Positions 32,782-47,351 of a DNA stretch of 64,000 nt are shown in pieces. Numbering within the stretch: position 1 is the stretch's first letter; each line of letters starts with the position of its first letter. The position numbers and the translations under genes are program-made. Under the pieces are notes generated by a model. The model did not search any database. It had not been told where the DNA came from and saw only the letters and a program-made list of their open reading frames with translations. This DNA comes from Aotearoamyces nothofagi (Eukaryota > Ascomycota > Leotiomycetes > Leotiales > Tympanidaceae): contig JADDTR010000016.1 in assembly GCA_015345905.1 (NCBI GenBank), forward strand, positions 686,631-750,630, read 5' to 3'.

Positions 32782-35472
32782 CTACATCAGACAGCCATTC
32801 TTTCGACTACTTCCCACTTCACTTAAACCAACCCTTATCCTCTTTTCAGGACCAATCATGATAAATGCTTCTACTAACCACTCATACCACACCTTTCGAT
32901 CATCTGTCTGGCGCCAGATACTAACCTCCAACTCTGCGTCATCAGGGAAATACAAGGGATTCTACCATTGGTCAGCACATTACAATAAACAAATGGCATT
33001 AGTAAAATGGCGCATACTTTGAGGGGGAAGTAAATCGGAAACCAGCTTATCATGTCTCTACTCTTCTCATCAATCGTATCTGGTCTTGTACTTAACTCAA
33101 CCAGCTTCTCCTTTTCACCTCCATCATAGAGTACTGCTTCGAAATACCCAGCAATGCCATTAACTACACCTCGATCCCTGCACACGAATTTGAGCCTTGA
33201 ATATCTCGCGTTATGCTCATTGGCACCATCACCCCCGGCCATACTGCCTCCGCCTCCGCCACTTACTCCGCCGCCTCTTCTCGCTTCTGCAATAGCAATA
33301 GTTGAAGCTGGGAGTGGATGGACAAATTCCCATGCTTGTTGGATGCGTGGGTGATCTGGGACAGAGGTCGCAAGGTAGTCGATAGCATGAAGCATGACGA
33401 CATAGGGAGTTTCGGTGGCCGTTGCATCGGTGAGAGCGCGATGAGAAATGTCGGTATGAAGGCGTGGTGCCAGAATTGGAGTCAAGTGTGCGGTATAGGA
33501 TGAAGGAATAGAGATACCATGAGGCCTTGAGAGAACATGTTGAACACCATCAAGACATTCAGGGCTCAGCTCATTATCAGCGAAAGACCCAAGGAGTTCT
33601 GAGACTAAAATGTCGACTTTGCCGTGAGTTGGCACTTGAGATTCAAAAGAAACGGCTTGCCCAATTTCTTGTGTGGGCATGCGTAGTGGGCCTTTCCAGG
33701 CCCTCATGTCGCTTTTTACGATATTCACCACACCTCCCCAGTCCTCTTCATTATGCCGCTGAAGGAGAACAAAGGCATTCGGATTTTTCTCCACTGCCCA
33801 TACCTCAACTGCGACGCTAGTCTTAGCACTCGCGCGAAGAGCACGAGTGACTAGTGGCCCTCGACCTGAGCCTGCTACTGCAATCACAACAGCGCCGTTT
33901 GAACTAGAAGTGGGTTTCTCTTGTTGAGCCCAATCGACCAGAGCTTGCGCGATTGCTCGTTCGTACCAATCATACTTCACGGGATCCTTTTCAAAGACCT
34001 CATAGGTGACAGACTCAAGGTTATCAGTAAGTGGTTGCAATGGCGCCTGCAGATAATCCTGATACCCAGAACCAAATCTCTCAATGATATTCCGTGGAGG
34101 TTGATGTCGCTGGAGCCATCTGATATAAATGAGATGTGCTGCCGGGTCCTTTTGTTTCTGCTGTGATTTCTGGCTGTCTCTATTGCGGCTTTCAGCTGCC
34201 TCGGCGGGTGTTGGAGATCCTGCATCATCTACGGCGCTTGGTGACGGAAAGCCATCCGCGGTTGTGTTGAACTGGTCATTGTCTTCAAGATTTGGAACTG
34301 GCCCAACATCGCAGAGTAAAATCCAAGGAGGCTGTTTGAGGCGCATGTAACGCGAGATTAGGCTCTGGTGGCCCTTGCTCAGCACAGGATGACCGCCTTT
34401 GTTGCGTAAGAATACCGAAGGGTTGAATGATAGAACTCGAAGAGGTTCAGCAAACCATCGCGACTGCAGAGTCTCAGAAGGTAGTTGACGTGGAAGTGAA
34501 AGTGCTAAAAAAAAAAAAGAGTTAGCGATGAGCTTCATGAACGAGACATACTAAGAATGGAAACAGATTCCAAGGATCTCAGTTCTGTCACAAAATCGCA
34601 ATCATAGCTCAAACGTCTACCAAATGAGAAGAATCTAATGATTGTATTGGTGATATCTTACCTACTGATAGTCTTGAATTGTATTTACATACACCTCGAA
34701 TTAAATTCCATGCATCCCAACTCCCAAACAAATCACCATCATTTCCCGTGTCATTTTCAGACTCATTGGAAATATATTCCTCTCTAGCAAACGGTACAAG
34801 GTCTCCCATAGTTTCTGGGGTGTGAGCTTCTGTATGGTGATACATTGGAACATGGATGGCCATTTGAACATAGCTGCCTATACTAAGAGCTTCTTGAATA
34901 GCGCGAGCATACTGAATCAGCCCGTCAGTATCAGCACGGCCACTGCTGTATTTTCTAGGTCCCGGTATAATAATGTTCCCAACACCGCAGAAGGCCGCGT
35001 ATGCAATTTCCATGGTCAAAACTTGACGAGAAATATTTGAGATCAAAGGGTCCGGAGAGCACAAATCAATCCATGGGCTGCAGTATCCAACAAGTTGGGA
35101 AACAGTCTCGCCGGGGCTCAGTGGTGTATCTACGGAGTTGAAAGGCGATATAATAGGGGGGGGGGGCATATTTTTCTGTGATACGTTGCTGGACTCGGAG
35201 AGGGAAATATGCGACGACAATAGGGAGAGAACCCGCGAATGGAAGTGGGGGGTCGTTATAGGAGATGTAAGCATATCATACTAGACATACAAGTTAGCAG
35301 TGAAAAGGTGAAGTAGAGGCGAAGTAGGAGTGCAGCATACGCCGGCATCTTGAGCTTGTCGCAAGACGAAGTCTGAAATCGGGAGAGCTCTTTTTGATTC
35401 ATGATGTCCAACGTAAAAGATTGGGGTATAGTCATCAAGAGGGGACTCCTCCGATGATGTCGCCGCGGCCAT
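32782..35472 (-). CDS. skb1: Protein arginine methyltransferase 5 (Skb1/Hsl7)
   Basis: Type II arginine methyltransferase making symmetric dimethylarginine. Four exons: 35472-35341, 35280-34662, 34504-33018, 32961-32782; 805 residues. The TIM-barrel part begins PIFYVGHHES and TSPITTPHFHSRVL. The central part has CKYNSRLSVALSLPRQLPS and SRWFAEPLRVLSF. The Rossmann SAM motif is AVAGSGRGPLV near residue 455, and the double-E catalytic loop is SELLGSFADNELSPE. The beta-barrel ends DTIDEKSRDMISWFPIYFP, then the last exon gives VWYEWLVEAF and a terminal GCLM as in homologues. A Gly-rich insert (GGGVSGGGGGS) sits in the barrel. A run of ten Cs encodes a poly-Pro loop in exon 2. Intron 2 ends in a T12 tract. 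It is divergent from PRP43. Confidence 0.92.
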
Positions 35473-35963
35473 TGCGAGAGATGTACAGGTGAGAATCCGT
35501 TGATAGTTATGTATTCAGAAGCGTATGTGATGAGGCTGCGAGATAAATTTGACCGGGCAAAATCCGAAGCTGGCCTTCCAGGAAATTTTACAAAACAGGC
35601 ACCACTTTTTATTCACAAAAGTGTATTTACCATGATGGAAAAACAAACGAACAGAGATGCATGGGGACGAAAGAAGGGAGAAGCAGAGAAGGCGTCAATT
35701 TAAGAATATCGCGACATCTTATTTTCATTACGCGACGCAAGGCAATGGAACGCAGCAATGAACGCTGACAAGGGGCCATCACGTGCGTACGGCGGTCTGT
35801 ATCGGCAATATAACTTTAAAGGGCGTAGCGTCATAGCATTGGTACTATCTTTTTCTTCCGAGTGTGAACGTTCTCAGCCTCGTGTGTGATTTTGTGAGAT
35901 AACCCCAAACCATCCGCCTCAAAGAGTACATCTCACATAACACTCTTACTGGTGACTGACAAC

Positions 35964-38395
<2,432 letters not shown>

Positions 38396-38639
38396 GCTGG
38401 GCTTCTACGATATTAGCTACACTCTGCCGGTCTTTTCACCACTCAGCTTCGGGGGTTGGGATATAGTTGTACTGTACTACGGTGATGAGACAGTGGCGTT
38501 GGTGCTGTAATAGATCATGGTAGAGATTAGTTAAAGGCTTACCTGTATACTTAGACAAAATACATTGCATGATACTTCATATTCCAAGTTGCAATGACTC
38601 GTATGCCACTTCGGATATTGATGCCGCTTATCACTTATC

Positions 38640-39560
38640 TGATAATCCGGGGTAAAATGGATCGTGTTGCAGAATATATTAGATTATATATATGCAATGC
38701 ACTTGGCCATTGCAAGCCTTGGCAACAGTGCTTAAGAGAGCTCAACATTTATTAAACTGCGCCAATGGGCTGATTAAATTCATCGGTGCAACGCTGTCAA
38801 AAAGCTATCGCTTAAGCCCGAGGCTAAGATGGACTACTAGGCATATGCTATTATTTCGATGCTTAAGTACTGGAGGAAGACAATGTTCTCGGATAAATCA
38901 GCAATGTAAAATGGTAGACCTGGAGATATTTTCAATACCTGTACTGCGTCAGAGAAATTTTACAGTGATTGTATTGATTTTAATCTAAGTTTAAAAAACT
39001 TCATTTACATATAATTCAGAAACCGAATACTTGGAATTTCAAAAGCCAAATTGATTTTTTAGAATACAAAAACTTAGAAGACGGTAACAAGTAAAGGCTA
39101 CATTGAATATATTCTTCAACGGGTCAAAAATGAATAATTGGGTCGAGTTTTTCATTGTTAGATAAACTAGGAGATTGGCTATTTATATAAGACAGCATAC
39201 GAATTTATACTTTTAAGTTTATAAAGGTATAGTTTTAAAATTATAGTAGTCGCCTTTGAGATTGGCTAATATATTCTCCTCCCTTTGATCCTATCGAAAA
39301 TCTGTAGGGGATTATAAAAAGGCACCTCAGAGGGGAAAAAACTAAATCAACCTTATTAGTTGATTCTCAGGTTTACTGTTTAAGAAGAGTTAGACTATAT
39401 CACAATAGATAAGATTAATTAAACCATTTCCAGTATAGAAACCTCGATTCAAGCAGTCAAAGTGCGACAGGTAGATATACAAAAATTAATATGTTTAGAT
39501 AGTATTAATCTCCGTGACAACTATTCTAATTGCCATAGTTATACCGCATGGGGAACGATG
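38640..39560. other. AT-rich intergenic island
   Basis: About 900 bases dominated by A and T between the PRP43 and GDE1 3' ends, with poor coding potential on both strands and abundant TA steps. The profile suits a relic hit by repeat-induced point mutation, but no transposon domain can be read. One open frame (38692-38988) has no recognisable product. Confidence 0.5.
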
Positions 39561-39773
39561 GGTCTATTTTAGTCATTCTACAGACTCTTCAAGATGTCTC
39601 AGGGAAATATCGAGTCGGAGTCAAAGTCCCAGCACGATGCATCCATCAAATCCTTGACGTGTCTTCTATCAGCTAAAGACATATGTCACCCTCAACGCCC
39701 AAAACCCATTTCCAGAAGCAGGCTACGCCAAGTGGCAAATTGAATATTTAGTCTTGTTGTTACATTAACGCCA

Positions 39774-42700
39774 TCAAGCGCTCTTTCTATTGACGCCATT
39801 TTCCATCAGGCTCCCATTAGCTGGCGTAGTAGATAGCCTGGTTACCGTGGCCCGAGACTCCTTTTCCTGTAAACCTTTCCGAATTGCAAGCACACTGTCC
39901 ACGATTACAGCATCAATACCTTCTTTGACCTGTTGCTGTAGATAGTGTTAGTGTCGTGACTATAATTCGTAGCCATGCGATTTATAACTTACCTGGACAT
40001 TCACCGGGTCGTTATTCAACTGCCCGTAACTAACACATACTAACCCATTCTCCTTTACCACCCTCACCAACCTAGGACTATTACAAAGCGGTTCTGCAGC
40101 AGTCACCACGCCGAGCAAATTCCATCGGCTGGCAAACCTAATTGCCTCTTGAAGGCTGCTGGCCCTAATATCACCTACAGGAGATGTACCCGCATCCGTG
40201 AGGAATAAGATTGGAATACTTGGCTGCTTAAATGAGAGAACAAGACAGATGTCGGGGTTGAAGGATGACAAGATAATGTTTCTTTTCTTTCCTAAATCGT
40301 AGATTTTTTTTAGTACGGTATCGCAGAACGAGTTGAGCTCGACTGCATATTGGTCCATGTCGTGCTCTTCACTCTCGTGTAACATTGGATACTTCATCTC
40401 GATATTAAAGCCAACGTGCTGGGGTAGTTTCTTGAATAGCTCCTCAAGTGTGGTGAATGGAGCTTGAATGAAATTGCCTCGAGTATTCGCCTTATAACCC
40501 TTTGCTTTGAAATCACGAGTATGTTTCATTTTGTCATCCATGTCAGAATCTGGGGCATCATAGCTTAAGGAGAGTGAACGTGGTCGATGTTCACCACGAA
40601 CTCTGTCTATGGTAGAAATATCCTGGAGAGACTGCTGAGGTGATGGAGCTCGAGAACCGCGAGGAGTCTGCTTATTGACGTGAAGGAATTGCTCGAGCGT
40701 CAAGGTGTGTACAGGAGCATCAATACCAGTCTCACTGACAAGAAAGTCGTGATATATGACTGGAACATGGTCCTTGGTGAGCTGTACATCAAACTCGACG
40801 TATTGTGCGCCAAGATTAGCTGCTGCAATGAACGACTGGATGGTGTTCTCCCCAAGCTGTAAAGACTTGTTGGTTGTCATGTTCTTTCCAAGTCCTCTAT
40901 GCCCAATAACCATGGTTGATGCCATGCTCTTCCAATATGTTTGCTTCTCATTAATCCCCATATTTGGATGTGAGAATGGGGTAATGATAAGAATATTGAA
41001 GTTCACAGATCCAATGACTTCGAGAGTAGTCGCAGCAATTATAGGGACTGCTAAATCTCCCTGGAGATTCATACGCTTGGATCCAACACTCGATTTAATT
41101 GATGATAAGAGAGCGACAGCTCGGCCAATTTTGTGCTTCTCGTTACCAGAATACGTTGGGACGATATCGAAGAGGAGTTTGACTTTCGAGGCGTCAATAG
41201 CTGTAAAACTGATGGGTTCGGTTGAGATATTATCTTGGACGGGAAGATCAATAATGCTTGATTCGCCTTGTGCACCAATAGCCGATACCACGAGGGACAG
41301 AGCAGTATCGAGCTGAGTCGAATGGGCTTGGGCGATCGGTATTCTGTCGAGGTTGACAGCTTCGACGTTCTTTCGCATGTCCATTGAGCCGAGGCTTACT
41401 AGGATCATGCTATTATTCGTCAAATACCGGTGACCAAAGGTCTTGACAGGTTCACTTATCCGTACGCTTACTTGGGATTTTCGGTCTTCCAAAGATGATG
41501 TAGACGGAGGCGAAGATGCAAGCGTGCTGGCATCGTCCGACTCGGAGTCAGATGAGTCGAAAGGAGCCACCTGGGCCAACCGTGCTGCAATAACCATATG
41601 CCCTCTTAAAGCTGCGTGCTCCCGTGCAGTCCAACCTGATGCATCCAGTTTGTTGATCTCTGCGCCAGCTGCAATGAGCAGTTCCACAATTGCTAGCTGG
41701 CCATCAACAGCTGCGATATGAAGAGCCGTCCAGGAAAACGAGTTCTCGACAAGTTCTGTGTCGGCCTGCTGATCGACGGCGCCTAATAGCAAGATACTTG
41801 CACATCGTTCATGACCAAAGCGAGCTGCGACATGGAGCGCTGTCTCACCAGTCTCATCTTGCCAATTAATGTCTACGCCAGCATCCACAAGTAGCTTTAC
41901 AATGTGGAAGTAATTCGATTTCGTGGCTAACGACAAGACAGCACTGGACTTTGAGATGTTCTTTCTCATCGCCATTTTTTTGTCGTATGAACCTTGCCAA
42001 TTCTCAGCATCAAGAAGCGCTTTGGTGGTAACAGGGTGGCCTCCGATGACACTAAGATGAAGTGGTGCTAGGCCTTCATTATCTTGCCACTCTGGGGAAT
42101 CGATACCGTTTTCCACATTGAACTGACCCCACTTCTGCATGGTCTTTATGAGAAGCTCACAGACAACCACGAGTCCGTATTCAGCAGCATAGTGCAGGGG
42201 CATGCGGCCGTGTAGGTCCCGAGCAACGAGAGCATCACGCTGGTGAGGTTCGAGCCTCTCAAGGACGTACGAAAGTGTGATGACAGACTCTCCATTCCTG
42301 GCTTCTTGATTCTTCCCAGGACGAGGACCGAAGAATGGATGTTCAGCAGGCTGGATATATTGCGCAGGGTCAGAGGCGGTAGCTTCTAGTGCCTCCTTTG
42401 CTTCCAACTTGACGGCCAATCTCCCGATTGAAATCACAAGGCGATGTATGCAATTACGTTTGTTCATATCGTCCGGCTCATCGAGAGACTGAATCTGTTT
42501 CATTAGGTGCCCGATACAGGCTCTTGACTTGGATGAGATGGCACGTTGCAGCAGATTGATTTCAAGCTTCTGCATCGCCGCATCATTAGGCTCGAGATTC
42601 GCTTCCAACAAAGCCTCCTTCAATATGGAAACATCATCGTTTCGGATAGCTTGATCGACAGTATCTAAGAGTCCGGTGGGAAAATTCAACATAGAACCGG

Positions 42701-43390
42701 CAGGCTTTACCGAGCGTAATGACCCGGAATCTGGGCTTTTCACAACCCCAGTAATCGATAGCCAGTCATTGATGATTCTCATAGACTCTGATAATGCCTC
42801 ATTTGTCGCGAATGATTTAGGATCGACCTTTGTACTGACATATGCATGCTGTGCGTATACATTTGGCACCTTCTTATCCAACTTCTTCGTGATCTTGAGA
42901 AAGCCCCGTCGATTGACTTCACCGAACCATTGTAATTTTCGCAGCTGGCCTCGAAGCTCAAGTAATGCCCCAATAAGTTCTTCGAGCTCGTCGTGGTCCA
43001 GATCGTGGCTATAACGCTCTTGCAGAAGCTTCAATCTGCGAGAGGAATCCGAGAATTTCTTGGTGTAGAACGCGTCGACATCTTCAAGGTTTCGATCAAG
43101 GGAGAAAAAGAAGCCTGTCACGTCAGTACACATCTCAACAGGCCCAGCCGAGAAACTCACCAGCTAAATCGACCTCTCTCTTAGCCTTGGAGGACTCGGC
43201 GGCAGCCTTGATGAGTTTCTTGAGCCCCTTATAGTTGATGTACGAGGACGACCACTCGGGCACCTGGTTGCGGGGAAGACTTCAGACAGTTAGCAAGGCA
43301 AGTTCAGGAGGGAAGCGCGAGAAGGTCATGGCGAGCATTGAGGATGGACGGAACGCAGCTGGAACTGACGTACTTGCGACCGAACTTCAT
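39774..43390 (-). CDS. GDE1: SPX-ankyrin-GDPD glycerophosphodiester phosphodiesterase (Gde1)
   Basis: Predicted cytoplasmic enzyme splitting glycerophosphocholine into choline and glycerol 3-phosphate. Exons: 43390-43374, 43279-43161, 43114-39993, 39935-39774; 1139 residues. The SPX domain starts MKFGRNLPRNQVPEWSSSYI and NYKGLKKLIK, which bind inositol pyrophosphates in this family. A block of ankyrin repeats occupies about residues 330-560 (GRMPLHYAAEYG, GLAPLHLSVIGGHP, GETALHVAARFGHERC, SWTALHIAAVDGQ). The GDPD domain begins near residue 780 with IGHRGLGKN, VEFDVQLTKD and PVIYHDF, so catalytic His, Glu, Asp and His are present. That favours Gde1 over the catalytically dead Pho81. The 17-nt first exon is needed to supply the SPX start. 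The last exon (EGIDAVIVDSVLAIRKGL) completes the GDPD barrel. Confidence 0.9.
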
Positions 43391-44996
43391 CGTGAAGCGT
43401 ATGCAAGGAGATCGTAAGGAACGTATGGCAATATCAAGCAGCAGTAGACATGCGGTGGTGAGAACAAGGGAATCGGTGAAAGGCCATCAAGGCAGAAGGG
43501 TAATTGCTACAGACGCATGTCTCGAGGGAGCCGTTGCTCTTGCGCGTGGCTTCAGCGAGGTATTGGGTATTGTTTGTGGACGACAAGCTGGAGGGTTCGT
43601 GGCTTCAACAAAGAACATGACTGGTTGGGGCTGCATTCTGCCGCGCTAGTGGCCATCCGGTGCGTCATTCCGGAGGTTCAGAGTTTGTTCTGTTCACCGC
43701 TCTGGAGCCCTGCCCCGAAGAACTCTAATTAGTCAATTAGCACATCACGGGACTTGTGGATCACGCGACTTGGGAGATGGATGCAGATATAATTAGATAC
43801 GTGGCACGGGCGCGGGCACGGGTGCAGGCACGCGCGGTGGGAGATGGGCAGAGATCCACCGCCGGGCGAGGGCTCCGTACGTAAGTACAGGTACAAGTAC
43901 TTCCTTCCAAGCACGCAAGCGTCTGTCGAGGAGAGAGGAAAGGGTTTAAAAACAGGGTCAAATATCATTCGAGCATGAATGTGCTCGTGTGCTGGTATGC
44001 TGGCAGCTGGTATGCTGCTTGCCTTTGGCTCCGTGGACCAACAGGATGCCCACCCAGTCTCTGCGAGTCCCGGGTATGGCGGTGTGTCCTCCGCTCCTGT
44101 ATTACCTTTGACGGCCGTGATCTGCTATGAACGGCAGAGACATGCAGTCTCTGCCGTTCATCCTGGCAGCCCGTGACTTTGTATGCCCAATAGCTAGGCT
44201 CGTCATATAGCAATCATCAGGGGATAGAACATGCTTCGTATATGACGATGTATGGAACAACGAGTCAATCGATGACACAGCAACAGCCGAACTCGCCCAC
44301 TGAATTGCTCAGCAAATATGGATTTTGTCTGTTCAATCGTCATGTCGTGGATCCAATTCCAATTAGTACTGTATCTTCCTCAAGCTTAATTAAGCCTGGC
44401 ACGACCTTACTTTAATGAAGGTCCTTTAAATCCGACCCGCCCGGACATGGAGCTTGCACGAGGACTCGTATTGATCACGTGGCGGGATCACGTGGAAAGA
44501 TCACGAGGACGAGAGACGGTACCTGGGGTAACGATGCCACACAAGCTATGCCGACATGTTTAACCCGAGTTCGCAAAAATATCAGACAAGTTACTGTACT
44601 TGCACAGTACGTACACAGTACATATATATACAGTATACATAGGTATAGATAGCGGCCTGTACCGCCCGCTTGCTCTCCCTCATGTTGTGAATACTCGATA
44701 CGATCCCCGACAGAGCACGAAAGATTAGGTAGGCCCTGTTTTATTTCTCCAGTCATGAACTCACTTTGTTGATATCTTTTCTGCAATCTACCCGTATTCG
44801 CCGATCCGATCCCCATCTCCCACTTGCTCCCGCCGCTAAACCCCGGCCCGCTGGGGTTATTCACTTGGCGCTCCGGCATCGCATTTACGGACCTCGAGGG
44901 TTCTAGACCCTCCATATCCCAACAATGTGAGGACTTTCCGACTCACTCATCTGAATCCTGATGATGCTCTTGTAAGCTCGCTCTCGTCGCGCCGAG
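43391..44996. other. Divergent intergenic region, GDE1 / Zn2Cys6 gene
   Basis: 1.6 kb between divergent start codons. It contains a perfect inverted repeat at 44128-44160, CTGGTATGCTG repeats near 43.99 kb and CAGTAC/GTAC words near 44.6 kb. Open frames here (for example 44475-44915 minus) have no recognisable product. Confidence 0.55.
44128..44160. promoter_or_regulatory. Perfect 14-bp inverted repeat, 5-base loop
   Basis: TGAACGGCAGAGAC is followed by ATGCA and then GTCTCTGCCGTTCA, an exact reverse complement. It lies 837 bases upstream of the Zn2Cys6 factor start. It could be a dimeric operator, a hairpin or the remnant of a small inverted-repeat element. CGG triplets, as bound by zinc-cluster factors, occur in both arms in opposite orientation. 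Confidence 0.65.
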
Positions 44997-46871
44997 ATGC
45001 CATCAACCGGGAAGCGATTCCGGTCTTCTACAGCCTGCACGGCCTGCAGACAGATGAAGATGAAATGTGACCGCAGAGAGAGGCTTCCAAACAGTTGCAC
45101 GAGATGCGAGAATATCAACTCGGTCTGTGAGACAAGCACCACATTTGAGCGCAAGCGGATGAAGCGTCAAGATGGCGATGAGTCACATACAACACGGATG
45201 CTTTGCGAAGAGCTCAAGCAATTAAGGGCCCAGGTGGCTTCCCTGACGGAGCAAATTTCATCTCCAACAGCCCTGTCGAGCACTATCATCCCTGTAAGTA
45301 CCTCTGCTCATAGCATAAATCCAGGTGACAACGTAGCCACCTATGATCCAGACCAGACGTTGGCAAGGACGGCAGGAGATGTAACCATTCTCCCGTGGCA
45401 GATCGACACTGCCTTCGCGACCTTTTATCAGGATATGCATCCATTCTTGCCTTTCCTCAACGAGTCAACCCCAAACGAGTGTTACGAGAGAGAGCCTTTC
45501 TTATTCTGGACGATATGCCTCCTTGGACTCAGATCTCCCCTGCCAGATATGTCAAGAAGTCTGTCAGCATATGTTAGTATCGAGGCCCTTCACACCCCTC
45601 TCAGGTCTTGTCACAAACAGGCAGCTGCGACCTCGGTGGTCCAAGCCCTACTTCTCCTATCTATATGGCCATTCCCAACCACGTCCCTCCTTCATGAACA
45701 CTCCTGGCTGCATTGTGGTAGTGCAACGCACCTAGCCCTCCATGTCGGCCTCCACCAACCCTATGCAGCCTCTGAGTTCGTCCCAAAGTGTGGTAGGGAA
45801 CACATCCCAAATCTTCTCGCAGAATTCCGTCGAACCTGGATAGCCTGCTATGTCATTAATATCTTCATATCATTCATTCGCGGCTATCCTTGCACTGTTA
45901 GGTCGGACCACAATATCGTTGAATATATCATGAGCACCCCAGAGCTGCTGTCAATATCTCCCGACCTATTCAAATTACTGTTGATTGCTCGACGGATCGA
46001 AGAAGGCCAGGATCTAGGTAACTCTCGCACTGGCCAACATGGTCATATTGATCCACCTAGTAGGGAAGGGCTATCCAGGTTGTTGCAGTCCAGGCTCGAT
46101 GATACGGAGCAGCGAATATCACCCCTATCTCCATACATGGCAATGATAATGATCGCCGCAAAGTTACAGCCACAGATCCAAGTCTTACAATCAACTTCGC
46201 CAATATCGCTACAAGAGACTACAGTCCTCTCAGCATTCGACAACGCAAAGAAGGTTGTCAATTATGCAAGGACTGTTCAAAGTCTCGCTAAGAGGGAGCA
46301 TCTGCCTCTCTTTGTGGACGCCTTGGTTCTCATGTCAGCAGTGCTCATTTTCAAGATCCAAATATCACGATTCTCTTCATTTATTGATGTACAGGATGCA
46401 CAAGACCAGGTTTCGGAAGCCTGTAGCTACTTCCGCCATGCCGTCAATTCTTTCAACAGCGTACCGACTCGTACGAGTTTGTTTTTAGATGCACTGTACT
46501 CGATGGTTGTAGAAAATCATCTTCCAGTCGGCGGCTTTGTCATCGAAAACACCAAAAGCCGGAATAGTCAGAACATCCTTTACGAAGTTAGTCGTCCCGA
46601 GTGATTTGTTTGATGAAACCCCTTTCTTGATTATACTCTTATCATGATCTATTTTGGATGTGCTGATTCGATCAAGGTCCTATGGGTGTTCAAAGAATGG
46701 AAGCGTCAAAGTATAGAAGCAGCCGCCGCTCAGCCGGAGCAGCCAATGTCAACCAACACACATATAGATGATAATAGCAGTCTTGGGCAAATGCTATCAT
46801 TTCTCGACAATGACCAGCTGGATCCAGGGTTCTGGCAAATTATGGGCTACGAAGGTGGTATAGGGCTGTGA
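44997..46871 (+). CDS. Zn2Cys6 fungal transcription factor
   Basis: Predicted nuclear regulator of 594 residues. The binuclear zinc cluster is at the N terminus with C14, C17, C24, C34, C37 and C44 (spacing CX2CX6CX9CX2CX6C). A short heptad-like stretch follows (CEELKQLRAQVASLTEQI), a likely dimerisation coiled coil. The middle is the fungal-specific factor domain (FATFYQDMHPFLPFLNES, LHCGSATHLALHVGLHQP, RRTWIACYVINIF, GYPCTVRSD). A C-terminal intron of 90 nt (46587-46676, donor GTTAGT, acceptor ATCAAG) joins NILYE to VLWVFKEWKRQ, and the last exon ends in an acidic, Asp/Leu-rich tail that could activate transcription. Without this splice the protein ends at 46604. Its neighbours are two methyltransferases, which hints at local pathway control, not proven. 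Confidence 0.85.
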
Positions 46872-47351
46872 AGGAAGCAGGAAGCAATAATGACCCCAGT
46901 CCCATTATGTTGACAGGATAGGTATAATACCTGTGCTATAGAGACCGCAATAAGAGCGAATCGCACCTCTATAATATTATAACACTCCGCTCGAGTCGTA
47001 ATACGGTGTAGGCCGGGCCTGCTACTGTAGCGGACCGATAGAACTTGCATTAAATTAGTTATGGCTTGACATTTATCCGTTAATCGAGAAGGGTAATAGA
47101 AGGACGAAGGGGATCCAGTGTTGAGTCGGGGAGCAGAAGGAAATTTGCTTCCTAAATTTGAGATGTTCAACCGCTCGCAAGTCGCAAAGGCAGGTTCCAG
47201 CTTTGACCCAGATAACGAACAAATGAAAGGGTGAAAAAACTAAATCTATCTACATACACGTATATAGAGAGAGAGATGAAATCATAGTCTGATACTTCTT
47301 TATTACTTTAGATACAAAACATTGCTGGGTATAATTTTATGAAATATAGTT
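46872..47351. other. Convergent 3' spacer
   Basis: AT-leaning spacer of 480 bases between the convergent Zn2Cys6 factor and LaeA-like genes. No supported gene. Confidence 0.5.

Noticed and set aside
44475-44915. 146-codon minus-strand open frame in the Zn2Cys6 promoter
   Set aside because: No domain, contains low-complexity TAC/GTAC-derived Tyr/Cys/Leu runs, and lies in the divergent promoter.
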